From: Geobacteraceae bacterium
Lineage (GTDB): Bacteria; Desulfobacterota; Desulfuromonadia; Geobacterales; DSM-12255
NCBI GenBank assembly: GCA_013377075.1
Contig: JACABD010000001.1
Coordinates: 60,824-124,823 of the forward strand
DNA length: 64,000 nucleotides
Direction: 5' to 3'
The first letter of the stretch is position 1. The number at the start of each line of letters is the position of its first letter. The translations under genes were made by a program, and so were the position numbers. The notes under the pieces were generated by a model. That model worked only from the letters and a program-made list of their open reading frames with translations, was not told where the DNA came from and did not search any database. Shown one piece after another: positions 52,444 to 62,014 of this stretch.

Positions 52444-52477
52444 CCGGAGGTGTCCATTAAATGGATTCCGGTTTTTT
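52444..52477 (+). promoter_or_regulatory. rpsB leader hairpin (terminator-like)
   Basis: CCGGAG pairs with TTCCGG around an inner TCCAT/ATGGA stem, followed directly by six T (52472-52477). As it lies between the promoter and rpsB it must be a conditional terminator or a binding site for S2, as is known for rpsB leaders in other bacteria. Confidence 0.7.
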
Positions 52478-52516
52478 GGGCAGGCGGAGGAAAAAACCAA
52501 AAGAGAGGATCAAAAA

Positions 52517-53284
52517 ATGTCAAGTATTACGATGAAAGAACTTCTGGAGGCCGGTGTTCACTTCGGTCACCAGACAAAACGCTGGAACCCCAAGATGAAG
52601 CCGTACATATTCGGCGCAAGAAACGGTATCTACATCATTGACCTTCAGAAAACCGTTCGTCTTTTCAAAAATGCCTACAGCTTCGTTGTTGATGCGGCTG
52701 CAGCAGGGGAGACCTTCCTCTTTGTCGGTACAAAGAAGCAGGGACAGGATGCAGTTGCCGAAGAGGCAAGTCGCTGCGGGATGTTTTATGTGAATCAGCG
52801 CTGGCTTGGTGGAATGCTGACCAACTTTACCACGGTCAAGCAGAGTATAGAGCGCCTCAAAAAGTTTGACACCATGTTTGCTGACGGAACTATTGAAGCA
52901 TATAAAAAGAAAGAGCGTCTCCAGTTTGACAAGGAGCGTGAAAAGCTTGAGAAGGTTCTTGGCGGAATCAAGGGGATGGGGAAACTCCCTGGCGTTCTCT
53001 TTGTAGTCGATCCTCAAAACGAAGAGATTGCTGTCGGTGAAGCAAAAAAACTCGGCATTCCGGTTGTAGCAATTGTAGATACAAACTGTGATCCTGACCA
53101 GATTGATTATGTTATCCCCGGAAACGATGATGCCATCCGTGCAATCAGGCTTCTTACCGGTAAGATTGCAGATGCAATCATAGAAGGTCGCGATTCAAGG
53201 GATCTTAAACTCCAGAACTTCAATGAAGGTGATGCTGTTGAAGGGAGTGAAGACGAAGCGGTAGCAGGCGTATCAGCCGAATAA
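52517..53284 (+). CDS. rpsB: Ribosomal protein uS2
   Basis: A protein of 255 residues. It has [19 protein letters not shown] at the start, [31 protein letters not shown] and the C-terminal [19 protein letters not shown]. The frame is open from 52397, but the ATG at 52517 (with AGAGGAT upstream) gives the family start. A short acidic tail follows. Confidence 0.98.
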   Translation: MSSITMKELLEAGVHFGHQTKRWNPKMKPYIFGARNGIYIIDLQKTVRLFKNAYSFVVDAAAAGETFLFVGTKKQGQDAVAEEASRCGMFYVNQRWLGGMLTNFTTVKQSIERLKKFDTMFADGTIEAYKKKERLQFDKEREKLEKVLGGIKGMGKLPGVLFVVDPQNEEIAVGEAKKLGIPVVAIVDTNCDPDQIDYVIPGNDDAIRAIRLLTGKIADAIIEGRDSRDLKLQNFNEGDAVEGSEDEAVAGVSAE

Positions 53285-53331
53285 AATAAATCTTTGCATG
53301 CGTTCATGACGCAGTGAGTCTGGAGGACAAG

Positions 53332-54228
53332 GTGGCTATAACCGCAGCACAAGTAAATGAACTTCGTAAAAGTACCGGAGCCGGGATGCTTGATTGCAAA
53401 AAAGCACTCGAAGAGACCGGTGGAGATATGGATAATGCGGTCGATTTTCTTCGTAAGAAAGGTCTTGCCGCAGCAGCCAAGAAGGCTGGCAGAGCCGCTA
53501 CAGAAGGTATTGTCGCCGTGGCAATCTCTGCTGACGGAAAGACAGGCGCCCTTGTAGAGGTAAACAGCGAAACTGACTTTGTAGCAAAAACAGACAAATT
53601 CCAGGCTTTTGTTGCTGACATTGCCAATCAGGTTCTTGTTGCAAACCCGGCAGACATTGATGCTCTTTTTGCACAGGATTATGTTAAAGAGCCAGGCAAG
53701 AATGTTCAGACCGCTCTGAATGAGGCTATTTCCGTTATTGGCGAGAACCTTCAGATCCGTCGCTTTGCACGCTTTGCTACCGACGGACTGACTGGTGCAT
53801 ATATCCATGCAGGTGGTAAAATAGGCGTTCTTGTTGATCTTGCCGGCAGTGGCGACCTTGCTCCGCTTATCAAGGATATTGCAATGCATGCAGCTGCAGC
53901 AGCCCCTATCTGTGTGCGTCGTGAAGAGGTTGATCCTGAAATCCTTGAGCGTGAAAAGGACATCTATCGCGACAAGGCAAGACAGAGCGGCAAGCCTGAA
54001 AACATAGTTGAAAAGATTATCGAAGGGCAGGTCAACAAATTCTACGGTGAGATCTGTCTTCTCGAACAACACTTTGTCAAAGATCCGGACAAAACGATCC
54101 AGCAGATCCTCAAAGCTGCCGGGGCAGATGTCACGGTCAACCGCTTTGCCAGATTCGTTCTTGGCGAAGGGCTCGAAAAGAAAGAGTCAGACTTTGCAGC
54201 AGAAGTTGCCGCAGCAGCAGGTAATTAA
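53332..54228 (+). CDS. tsf: Elongation factor Ts
   Basis: A protein of 298 residues that recycles EF-Tu. It has [43 protein letters not shown] sequence and the TDFVAK core motif. I chose GTG 53332, five bases after GGAGG, over the upstream in-frame GTG 53314 (MSLEDK). It forms an operon with rpsB. Confidence 0.98.
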   Translation: MAITAAQVNELRKSTGAGMLDCKKALEETGGDMDNAVDFLRKKGLAAAAKKAGRAATEGIVAVAISADGKTGALVEVNSETDFVAKTDKFQAFVADIANQVLVANPADIDALFAQDYVKEPGKNVQTALNEAISVIGENLQIRRFARFATDGLTGAYIHAGGKIGVLVDLAGSGDLAPLIKDIAMHAAAAAPICVRREEVDPEILEREKDIYRDKARQSGKPENIVEKIIEGQVNKFYGEICLLEQHFVKDPDKTIQQILKAAGADVTVNRFARFVLGEGLEKKESDFAAEVAAAAGN

Positions 54229-54237
54229 CAGAAACAG

Positions 54238-54264
54238 GAGGCCGACATAGTCGGCCTCTTTTTT
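54238..54264 (+). terminator. Intrinsic terminator between tsf and pyrH
   Basis: An 8-bp stem GAGGCCGA/TCGGCCTC with a five-base loop, then six T. It lies nine bases after tsf and would lower but probably not abolish transcription into pyrH, which has no clear promoter of its own. Confidence 0.85.
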
Positions 54265-54283
54265 GTCCTATTTAGGAGGAAGT

Positions 54284-55006
54284 ATGGCGCAGTTGAAGTA
54301 CAAAAGAATCCTTCTTAAACTTTCAGGAGAAGTTTTAGGCGGTACGCAGGGTTACGGTATTGATCCTCAGATTATTACCTCTATCGCTCTTGAGATAAAG
54401 GATGTAGTTGCCAGTGGCGTTGAACTGGCTCTTGTCATTGGTGGCGGCAACATTTTCCGCGGTCTTGCTGCCTCTTCAAAAGGAATGGACAGGGCCAGTG
54501 CCGATTACATGGGGATGCTTGCCACAATGATCAATGCCCTGGCAATGCAGGATGCACTTGAGCAGATAGGTGTCGACACCCGCGTGCAGTCCGCAATCGC
54601 CATGCAGGAGGTTGCCGAGCCGTATATCCGTCGCAAGGCTGTGCGTCATCTTGAAAAGGGGCGTGTTGTCATCTTTGGTGCCGGCACAGGCAATCCGTAC
54701 TTCACCACAGATACTGCGGCAAGTCTCAGGGCAATGGAGATAAATGCAGAGGTGATTCTCAAAGGGACGAAGGTAGATGGTGTATATTCGGCCGACCCCA
54801 AGAAGGATCCAGATGCTGTCAGGTATACAACCCTCAGCTATATTGACGTGCTTAAAAAGGGTCTTGCTGTGATGGATGCAACTGCAACATCGCTCTGCAT
54901 GGATAACAATCTACCGATAATTGTTTTTGACATGGGTGTCAGCGGCAATGTAAAAAGGGTGGTAATGGGTGAAGAGATAGGAACGACTGTAAGGGGGGAG
55001 AAGTGA
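54284..55006 (+). CDS. pyrH: UMP kinase
   Basis: A protein of 240 residues that makes UDP from UMP. It has the family marks [41 protein letters not shown] and [17 protein letters not shown]. The ATG at 54284 follows AGGAGGA. It ends by overlapping the frr start. Confidence 0.98.
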   Translation: MAQLKYKRILLKLSGEVLGGTQGYGIDPQIITSIALEIKDVVASGVELALVIGGGNIFRGLAASSKGMDRASADYMGMLATMINALAMQDALEQIGVDTRVQSAIAMQEVAEPYIRRKAVRHLEKGRVVIFGAGTGNPYFTTDTAASLRAMEINAEVILKGTKVDGVYSADPKKDPDAVRYTTLSYIDVLKKGLAVMDATATSLCMDNNLPIIVFDMGVSGNVKRVVMGEEIGTTVRGEK

Positions 55007-55563
55007 TGACAAAAGATATTATTCAGGACATGTCTGATCATATGGTGAAGACTATTGATGCGCTTCGCCGTGAGTATTCTAAGATCCGCACCGGTCGCGC
55101 CACGACATCGCTGCTCGATGACATAAGGGTCGATTTCTACGGCACCCCTTCTCCGCTGAGCTCCGTTGCTACCCTCTCTGTCCCGGAAGCCAGAACTATT
55201 ACCCTTTCTCCGTGGGAGCCGAAGATGATAGCTCCTATCGAAAAAGCTATCCTTAATTCAAATATCGGCCTTACCCCTTCTAATGATGGCAGAATCATCA
55301 GACTTATCCTCCCTTCACTTACTGAAGAAAGGCGAAAAGATATTGTCAAGGACCTGAAGCGCAAGGCTGAGGATGACAGGATTGCACTGCGCAATATCCG
55401 CCGTGATGCCATTGAGAAGCTGAAAAAGCTGGAAAAAGACAAGAAGATCACCGAGGATGAACTGAAACGTGCCGAAAAAGAGGTTCAGGATCTGACCGAC
55501 AAACATGTCGCTAAGGTAGACGAAGTCCTCGCCCATAAAGAGAAAGAGGTTATGGAAGTTTAG
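55006..55563 (+). CDS. frr: Ribosome recycling factor
   Basis: A protein of 185 residues, the usual family length, that splits ribosomes after termination with EF-G. It has LRREYSKIRTGRATTSLLD, VDFYGTPSPLSSVATLSVPE and the C-terminal helices with KKLEKDKKITEDELKRAE. ATG 55006 shares its A with the last base of the pyrH stop, five bases after GGGGGGAG. Confidence 0.98.
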   Translation: MTKDIIQDMSDHMVKTIDALRREYSKIRTGRATTSLLDDIRVDFYGTPSPLSSVATLSVPEARTITLSPWEPKMIAPIEKAILNSNIGLTPSNDGRIIRLILPSLTEERRKDIVKDLKRKAEDDRIALRNIRRDAIEKLKKLEKDKKITEDELKRAEKEVQDLTDKHVAKVDEVLAHKEKEVMEV

Positions 55564-55607
55564 GCTTTTTCCTTGCCTCCGCAATGCCGGTGTGATTAAA
55601 TACAACT

Positions 55608-55631
55608 CCCCCGTTATTGCGGGGGTTTTTT
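55608..55631 (+). terminator. Intrinsic terminator after frr
   Basis: CCCCCG pairs with CGGGGG around a TTATTG loop, followed by six T (55626-55631). It separates frr from uppS. Confidence 0.85.
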
Positions 55632-55661
55632 ATTTCTACGAACTTTACTGGAGCCTGTTTA

Positions 55662-56414
55662 ATGGCTTTTGAAGCGACTTTGAAAGAAAATCTGCCCCGG
55701 CATCTGGCAATTATCATGGATGGTAACGGCAGATGGGCCAAGGCCCGGATGCTTCCCCGTATCATGGGGCATCGCAAGGGTGTGCAGACAGTCCGCTTGA
55801 TTGTTGAAGAGTGTTCCCGGATAGGTATCGGTTATTTGACTCTCTTCGCTTTTTCTTCCGAGAACTGGTCGAGACCAAAGACTGAAGTCCGCTCTTTGAT
55901 GTCTCTCTTAAAAAAATACATAAAGATGGAAGTTCCGCGGATGATGGCTAACAACATCCGCTTTAATGTTATCGGTAATCGCAATGACCTTCCTGAAGAT
56001 GTGGCTGCAGGGCTTGATGATGCCATGCGGGTAACAGCTGGCAATAGCGGCATGACCCTGACTTTGGCACTCTCCTATGGTTCGCGCCAGGAGCTGCTTC
56101 AGGCCACTAAGTTTATTGCTGAAGAGGTTAGGAACGGCCTGCTCTCGCCGGACGATATTACCGAAGAGCTCTTTTCCTCACGCCTTTACACGACAAGTCT
56201 TCCTGATCCTGATCTTCTTGTAAGGACTAGCGGCGAGATGAGAATTAGCAATTTTCTCCTCTGGCAGCTTGCATACACGGAGCTATATTTTACAGATGTC
56301 AAGTGGCCCGATTTTAACAGGGACGAACTCTACAAGGCGCTTGCAAACTACCGGCAGCGCGAGCGAAGATTCGGTCTGACCAGCGACCAGCTAAGGTCAG
56401 CCACAGACAATTAA
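55662..56414 (+). CDS. uppS: Undecaprenyl diphosphate synthase
   Basis: A protein of 250 residues, a cis-prenyltransferase that makes the C55 carrier lipid for cell wall and LPS. It has HLAIIMDGNGRWAKAR (diphosphate site Asp), GVQTVRLIVEEC, LTLFAFSSENWSRP and PDLLVRTSGEMRISNFLLWQ, ending with the W.DF motif. The ATG at 55662 follows TGGAG. Confidence 0.98.
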   Translation: MAFEATLKENLPRHLAIIMDGNGRWAKARMLPRIMGHRKGVQTVRLIVEECSRIGIGYLTLFAFSSENWSRPKTEVRSLMSLLKKYIKMEVPRMMANNIRFNVIGNRNDLPEDVAAGLDDAMRVTAGNSGMTLTLALSYGSRQELLQATKFIAEEVRNGLLSPDDITEELFSSRLYTTSLPDPDLLVRTSGEMRISNFLLWQLAYTELYFTDVKWPDFNRDELYKALANYRQRERRFGLTSDQLRSATDN

Positions 56415-56426
56415 GCGAGGACAGTT

Positions 56427-57233
56427 ATCAAACAGCGACTGATAACAGCAGGGGTTGCCCTACCACTTCTTTTACTTATTATTATAAAGGGGAGCTACCT
56501 CTTTTTTACCGCTTTTATAGCACTTGCCAGCTTTATCGGCCTCATGGAGTACTGCCGCATGACTCTGCCTGAGAGGCGAGTCGCAGGCATATTTATCCCC
56601 CTTGCCGGTTCATCACTCCCATTTCTGTTTTTTACCCGTTCCGCAGCCTCTACCACCCTGGTCATAGCAGCGCTGTTTCTACTGATATCGGTTTACCTGC
56701 TCTTTACCCTAAATGATATAAAAAAGGCTGCCAGCGAAGCAGCACTCCTTTTTTTCGGTGTTATATACATACCCTATCTGCTTGGATACCTTGTATTGCT
56801 CAGAAATCATCCGCTCGGTTTCAAATGGATACTTCTCATCATGTTCATAGTTATGAGTGGTGACAGCGCTGCTTACTTTGTCGGCTGTCGCTTCGGTAAA
56901 AGAAAGCTGTATCCGGCTGTAAGTCCCAACAAAAGTGTCGAAGGCTCCCTTGGGGGACTCGCCGGCAGCCTTCTCGGGACAATGATAGCCAGGTTTCTCT
57001 TTTTTGAGGAACTTACTCTTGTTGACGCAATTATTGCACCGCTTCTCATCGGTACCATTTCTCAGATCGGAGATCTGTTCGAATCAATGATAAAAAGGAG
57101 CTGTGAGGTCAAGGATTCAGGAACCATCTTTCCCGGTCATGGTGGTGTTATGGATCGCCTTGACAGCATCATCTTTGCCGCTCCGGTTACTTACTACTAT
57201 GCCATTTATGTCGCCGGAAGCTTCTCAGGTTGA
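56427..57233 (+). CDS. cdsA: Phosphatidate cytidylyltransferase (apparent ATC start)
   Basis: This enzyme makes CDP-diacylglycerol for phospholipid synthesis. About eight membrane segments are visible, with the signature [12 protein letters not shown] (about 170) and the C-terminal [20 protein letters not shown]. The family-type start [15 protein letters not shown] is coded 39 codons upstream of the first ATG (56544), and no ATG, GTG or TTG precedes it in frame. A GAGG site six bases before an ATC at 56427 points to that codon as the start, giving 268 residues. CTG 56439 or a sequence error are alternatives. Confidence 0.85.
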   Translation: MKQRLITAGVALPLLLLIIIKGSYLFFTAFIALASFIGLMEYCRMTLPERRVAGIFIPLAGSSLPFLFFTRSAASTTLVIAALFLLISVYLLFTLNDIKKAASEAALLFFGVIYIPYLLGYLVLLRNHPLGFKWILLIMFIVMSGDSAAYFVGCRFGKRKLYPAVSPNKSVEGSLGGLAGSLLGTMIARFLFFEELTLVDAIIAPLLIGTISQIGDLFESMIKRSCEVKDSGTIFPGHGGVMDRLDSIIFAAPVTYYYAIYVAGSFSG

Positions 57234-57240
57234 ACAGCCT

Positions 57241-58413
57241 ATGATGAAATCCCTTACAGTCCTCGGCTCCACAGGCTCAATCGGCAGAAGCACTCTTGAT
57301 ATAGTCGCAGCCCATCCCGACAGATTCCGCATCGAAGCCCTCACTGCAGGAACTAATCTCGATCTTTTTGTAACGCAGATAAGTAAATTCTCTCCGTCTC
57401 TCGCTGTTGTTCTTGATGAAGCTTCCGCAAAAAAACTCTCGCAAATGCTCCCGGCTAAAGGCAGACCAGAGATCATGTTCGGTCTTGAAGGACTTGTTGC
57501 CGCAGCTACAGCCTCAGCTGTTGATATGGTGGTTGCAGCCATTGTCGGAGCTGCCGGACTGGTTCCGACAGCCTCTGCAATAATGGCAGGCAAGGATATC
57601 GCCCTTGCAAATAAGGAGACCCTTGTCACAGCAGGTCATATCTTCATGGATCTGGTCAAAAAGCATGGTGTTAAACTCTATCCTGTTGACAGTGAGCACA
57701 GTGCAATCTTTCAGTCCCTGGAGGGGCACAGGAATAGCGATATCAGGAAGATTATCCTAACTGCCTCAGGGGGGCCTTTTTTAAACACTTCTCTTGAGAC
57801 CTTGAAAAAAGTCACGGTGCAGGATGCTCTGAATCATCCCAACTGGAGCATGGGGAAAAAGATCACAATCGACTCGGCAACCATGATGAACAAAGGGCTT
57901 GAGGTGATTGAGGCCAGGTGGCTTTTTGACACCTCTCCCGAAAAGATCGAAGTGAACATTCACCCCCAGAGCATAATCCATTCAATGGTAGAGTATCTCG
58001 ATGGCTGCGTCATAGCACAGCTCGGCACACCGGATATGAAGGCTCCGATCGCCTATGCGCTCTCCTATCCGGCAAGGATTGCCACTGGTGTAAAAGCTCT
58101 TGATCTGACCGAGCTCTCCGGGCTTACCTTCTTCAGGCCTGATCTGCTGAGGTTCCCGGCGCTAAAGCTTGCCTACCGTGCCTTGACAGACGGAGAAAGC
58201 ATGCCTGCGGTAATGAATGCTGCAAATGAAGTTGCTGTAGAAATGTTTCTTGAAGGGCGGATCAGCTTCACAGATATTCCGCTGTTAATTGAAAAAACAA
58301 TGGACGCACATCAGCCGGTCAGACTCGGCTCCATAGCCGACGTGCTGCAGGCTGATTTATGGGGACGGAGATACTCTGCGGAACTATGTTCAAAAATGGG
58401 TGGTAGCAACTAA
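57241..58413 (+). CDS. dxr: 1-deoxy-D-xylulose 5-phosphate reductoisomerase
   Basis: A protein of 390 residues of the MEP isoprenoid pathway that makes MEP with NADPH. It has the nucleotide motif [29 protein letters not shown] and the metal/substrate run [13 protein letters not shown], then [30 protein letters not shown] sequence. Adjacent ATGs at 57241 and 57244 are both possible. The frame is open from 57103 over cdsA. It is placed beside uppS and cdsA, all envelope lipid genes. Confidence 0.97.
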   Translation: MMKSLTVLGSTGSIGRSTLDIVAAHPDRFRIEALTAGTNLDLFVTQISKFSPSLAVVLDEASAKKLSQMLPAKGRPEIMFGLEGLVAAATASAVDMVVAAIVGAAGLVPTASAIMAGKDIALANKETLVTAGHIFMDLVKKHGVKLYPVDSEHSAIFQSLEGHRNSDIRKIILTASGGPFLNTSLETLKKVTVQDALNHPNWSMGKKITIDSATMMNKGLEVIEARWLFDTSPEKIEVNIHPQSIIHSMVEYLDGCVIAQLGTPDMKAPIAYALSYPARIATGVKALDLTELSGLTFFRPDLLRFPALKLAYRALTDGESMPAVMNAANEVAVEMFLEGRISFTDIPLLIEKTMDAHQPVRLGSIADVLQADLWGRRYSAELCSKMGGSN

Positions 58414-59549
58414 TGCAAATAATCAGTTTTTTTATGATAGCAGTTCACTTTATTCTCGTCCTTGGCATCCTGATCTTTGTGCATGAGCTTGGACATTTTC
58501 TTGTTGCCAAATTGATGGGGGTAAAGGTCGAAAAGTTCTCACTCGGTTTCGGCACCAAGATCTATGGAAAACAGATCGGTGAAACCGAATATATGATTTC
58601 TGCCTTCCCCTTGGGCGGCTATGTAAAGATGTTCGGTGAGACCGGAATTATTGAAGGTGGCAGTGACCGCCAGCCTGAAGGGGAGACGGCAGTTGCCGAA
58701 GTGCAGGAGATGAGTGCTGAAGATAAGGCACGCTCATTTTTCCATAAAACTCCATTGCAAAAGATGGCGATTATATTTGCCGGGCCGTTTTTTAACCTGG
58801 CATTTGCCTGGCTGATCCTGGTCAGTCTTCTCATGAGTGCCTTCCCGATAATGACACCAACGCTGGGGAAAGTTGTCGAAAACAAACCTGCGGCCCGTGC
58901 GGGGTTGCAGAAAAATGACCTGATAAAATCGATCAACGGCAAGAAGATTGTCGAGTGGGATGAGATTGCGCCTTTAATGGCTTCCACCAAGGGGGATGTA
59001 ACCCTTGATATAGATCGCTCCGGGACGCAGATGCAGTTCAAGATCACCCCCGAAGCTGGTACGACATATACCATTTTCGGCGAACCTGTTTCCCAGCCGA
59101 TTCTCGGCATTTCACCTGCGTACGCCATCAAGGATATCAGCCTCTCTCCGGTGCAGGCCATCACAGTCGGTACCCAGAAAACATGGAAGTTCGTCAATCT
59201 TACCTTTGTTTCGATGGTAAAGATGTTTCAGGGGAGCGTCTCTGTGAAGAGCATCGGCGGCCCCTTGATGATCGCTGATATGGCCAATCAGGCGGCCAAG
59301 CAGGGTGGAGCCAACTTCTTCCTCTTCCTGGCCCTTGTCTCCGTAAATCTTGGCGTATTAAATCTGCTCCCCGTTCCGATCCTTGATGGTGGCCACCTGG
59401 TATTCTACTTCTTCGAACTTCTCTTCAGAAGGCCGATAAGCATCCGGATTCGTGAGTATGCCCAGCAGATCGGCCTGGTTCTTCTGGTAGGGCTCATGGT
59501 GGTTGCCTTTTATAACGACATAATCAGATACGTCTTCAAACAGGGTTAG
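58413..59549 (+). CDS. rseP: Site-2 protease RseP
   Basis: A 378-residue membrane zinc protease of family M50. It has the HELGH zinc motif (residues about 24-28) in the first membrane segment, a periplasmic PDZ domain (about 140-220, GKVVENKPAARAGLQKNDLI) and the LPVPILDGGHL motif near 320 with the third ligand. It cuts anti-sigma factors and leftover signal peptides. The ATG shares one base with the dxr stop. Confidence 0.97.
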   Translation: MQIISFFMIAVHFILVLGILIFVHELGHFLVAKLMGVKVEKFSLGFGTKIYGKQIGETEYMISAFPLGGYVKMFGETGIIEGGSDRQPEGETAVAEVQEMSAEDKARSFFHKTPLQKMAIIFAGPFFNLAFAWLILVSLLMSAFPIMTPTLGKVVENKPAARAGLQKNDLIKSINGKKIVEWDEIAPLMASTKGDVTLDIDRSGTQMQFKITPEAGTTYTIFGEPVSQPILGISPAYAIKDISLSPVQAITVGTQKTWKFVNLTFVSMVKMFQGSVSVKSIGGPLMIADMANQAAKQGGANFFLFLALVSVNLGVLNLLPVPILDGGHLVFYFFELLFRRPISIRIREYAQQIGLVLLVGLMVVAFYNDIIRYVFKQG

Positions 59550-59556
59550 CCATCAA

Positions 59557-60252
59557 GTGAAGATCCTCACCATCGATACATCCACAAACGTCTTCAGTAT
59601 TGCTCTTTCGCAAGGGACAACACTGCTTGCCGCCCACTTTGATGAAATCGGCAAAGCAGCTTCGGCAAAGATTCCCATGTATGTTGAGACGCTTTTGCAA
59701 ACGGCTGGCACAAATGTCAGGTCCATAGATGCTTTTGCGGTAACAGTCGGCCCCGGAGCATTTACCGGGGTGCGGGTCGGCATAGCATTTGTCAAGGGGC
59801 TTGCACTTGCTACGGGCAGGCCGGTCATCGCACTTTCATCCCTGGAACTTCTTGCCATGAATGCCAAAGGGAGCGATCTTCCTGTCTGCGCAATGTTTGA
59901 TGCCAGAAAGGGTGAGGTTTACGCTGCCATCTATGATCTTAAGTCCGGCATGCAACTACTCCGCCCTGAGAGCGCCATTGCTCCTGAAAAGCTCCTCGAT
60001 GAGCTCAAGGAGCCGATGCTCTTTATCGGCGACGGTGCTCTCCGTTATCGCGAGATGATTATCGAAAAGCTCGGCACTCTCGCATACTTTACAGCTGATG
60101 ACCTTAATATTCCGAAAGCCTCCGCAGGAATCCCGCTTGCTTATACTGCCTTTACCTCAGGCAATACAACCTCACCACTAGAGTTGCAGCCGCGCTATCA
60201 CCGTCTCTCCGAAGCAGAAGTGGCAAAAAAAGAGTCATGCGTCATATCGTAA
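59557..60252 (+). CDS. tsaB: tRNA threonylcarbamoyladenosine protein TsaB
   Basis: A protein of 231 residues of the ASKHA fold, partner of TsaD in t6A37 modification of tRNAs. It has ILTIDTSTNVFSIAL at the start and VGPGAFTGVRVGIAFVKGLA (about 67-86). The start is GTG 59557, seven bases after rseP. It overlaps the next gene by 16 bases. Confidence 0.96.
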   Translation: MKILTIDTSTNVFSIALSQGTTLLAAHFDEIGKAASAKIPMYVETLLQTAGTNVRSIDAFAVTVGPGAFTGVRVGIAFVKGLALATGRPVIALSSLELLAMNAKGSDLPVCAMFDARKGEVYAAIYDLKSGMQLLRPESAIAPEKLLDELKEPMLFIGDGALRYREMIIEKLGTLAYFTADDLNIPKASAGIPLAYTAFTSGNTTSPLELQPRYHRLSEAEVAKKESCVIS

Positions 60253-60758
60253 TAGACACCGAAACCAGCGGCTTCGGTGTCCAGCGTGGTGGAAGAGTCA
60301 TCGAAATTGGCGCTGTTGCTGTTGAAAACGGTGTTATCTCTGAAGAATTTTCATCACTCATCAACAGTGGCGCAGCCATCAGCTACCATGCCTTCCGGGT
60401 TCATGGCATATCAGAAGAGATGCTCCTTGGCAAGCCGGAGCCGGAAACAGTCTGGCAGGAACTGCGGCATTTCATCGGCGATGCTGAACTGGTAGCCCAT
60501 AATGCTCCGTTCGACTCATCCTTTGTCAGGCACGAGCTGTCCCTCATCGGCTTCGAACTGCAAAACTCCTGGCACTGCACAGTCCGTCTTGCCAGAAAGG
60601 TACTGCCAGAGCTACATAATCACAAGCTCGACACTGTCTATCGCCATCTTTTCGGAGAGATCCCCACATCAATGCAGAGGCACCGTGCCCTGGACGATGC
60701 GCGGATGACAGCGAGGATCTGGGCTGAGCTGATTGGTGATGGTGCCCTAGCTCCATAA
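60237..60758 (+). CDS. DnaQ-like 3'-5' exonuclease (DEDDh)
   Basis: A protein of 173 residues with the exonuclease motifs: VIDTETSGFG (Exo I), HNAPFDSSFV (Exo II) and HRALDDARMTARI (Exo IIIe). It resembles the epsilon proofreading subunit, but it is shorter and lacks the C-terminal alpha-binding part, so it could be dnaQ or a stand-alone nuclease. Its start overlaps tsaB by 16 bases. Confidence 0.9.
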   Translation: MRHIVIDTETSGFGVQRGGRVIEIGAVAVENGVISEEFSSLINSGAAISYHAFRVHGISEEMLLGKPEPETVWQELRHFIGDAELVAHNAPFDSSFVRHELSLIGFELQNSWHCTVRLARKVLPELHNHKLDTVYRHLFGEIPTSMQRHRALDDARMTARIWAELIGDGALAP

Positions 60759-60899
60759 TTCCTGTGCTCCCGCCTCGTTCTGCAATTAAAGTATTCTTCA
60801 GCGTTCCTATCCTGACAGGCGAGTAGACATCCATCACATCGGTTGCCTCACTGTGCCCCTCCTGTTATTATCAATAAACATCTAAAGTGGAGGAATGCC

Positions 60900-61892
60900 A
60901 TGAACTGGACACTACCTGAACTGATGCAGTTTGCCGGGTCGTACTGGGGTGTCTGTGCCCTGCATACCGGGGTCAAGCTGAACGTTTTTTCACAGCTTGA
61001 AGAGAAATCTCTTGATGCAGCCGCTGTTGCTGGCTTGTGTGATACGGATGCACGGGCTACCGGTCTGCTGCTTGACGCCCTTGCCGCTCTCGGACTTGTT
61101 ACAAAGTCGGGCGAACTCTATGATCTGACCACCTTTTCCCGAAACCATCTTGTCCGCTCGGCCCCCGGCTATATGGGGCATATCATCATGCACCATCATC
61201 ACCTCATGCCGAGCTGGGCAAAGCTGCCGGACGCCGTCAGGAGCGGCGGGCCCGTGGGTGTGAGCTCGTCCCATGCCAATGACGAGGAGACGAGGGAAAG
61301 TTTCCTCATGGGGATGTTCAACCTGGCGAGCCAGCTTGCACCCCTTGTGGCTGCAAAGGTGGATTTGACGGGGCGGCGCAGACTGCTTGATCTTGGCGGT
61401 GGACCCGGCACCTATGCGGTTCATTTCTGTTTGCAGAACCCTGAGCTGTCGGCAACTATTTTCGATCTGCCAACCTCCCGCTCTTTTGCCGAAGGTGTTG
61501 TTAACCGTTTCGGTCTCTCGGAAAGGATAAACTTTGCCGGCGGTAATTTTGACCATGATGATCTACCGCGCGGCTTTGATGCCGTCTGGATCTCCCATAT
61601 CCTCCACAGCGAAGATAAAGATGATTGTCTGACCCTCCTGTGCAAGGCTGTGGACGCCCTTGAACCGGGTGGCCTCCTGCTGGTGCAGGATTTTCTCCTC
61701 AATGATGAAAAGGATTCGCCACTTTTCCCGGCGCTTTTCTCGCTGAATATGCTGGTGGGAACCCCCCATGGCCGCTCATATTCAAAGGGTGAGCTTGGGG
61801 CGATGATGACCTCTGCCGGTCTCTGCGACATCAGGATAGTCGAGCTGAATCTTCCCAATGGAGCCGGTCTGCTTGTCGGGGTGAAGCCCTGA
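60900..61892 (+). CDS. Methyltransferase of the O-methyltransferase (Methyltransf_2-like) family
   Basis: A protein of 330 residues. The first 95 form a winged-helix-like dimerisation domain (LHTGVKLNVFSQLEEKSLDAAAVAGL), and a methyltransferase domain follows from about 165 with LLDLGGGPGTYAVHF as motif I and ISHILHSEDKDDCLTLL. This plan is that of plant-type and CrtF-like O-methyltransferases. The substrate is unknown, and no pathway neighbours are visible. ATG 60900 lies six bases after GGAGG. The gap before it (60759-60899) holds nothing notable. Confidence 0.85.
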   Translation: MNWTLPELMQFAGSYWGVCALHTGVKLNVFSQLEEKSLDAAAVAGLCDTDARATGLLLDALAALGLVTKSGELYDLTTFSRNHLVRSAPGYMGHIIMHHHHLMPSWAKLPDAVRSGGPVGVSSSHANDEETRESFLMGMFNLASQLAPLVAAKVDLTGRRRLLDLGGGPGTYAVHFCLQNPELSATIFDLPTSRSFAEGVVNRFGLSERINFAGGNFDHDDLPRGFDAVWISHILHSEDKDDCLTLLCKAVDALEPGGLLLVQDFLLNDEKDSPLFPALFSLNMLVGTPHGRSYSKGELGAMMTSAGLCDIRIVELNLPNGAGLLVGVKP

Positions 61893-62014
61893 CCGTTTCT
61901 TCATAATCGTGAATCTTGATGGTTTCTTGATATGATCGCCCCATATCTTGACACCGTTTTTATCTGAAACATTCTATCGTTACCCTGAAGCTAATTGATG
62001 CAAGGGGTCGGGAT

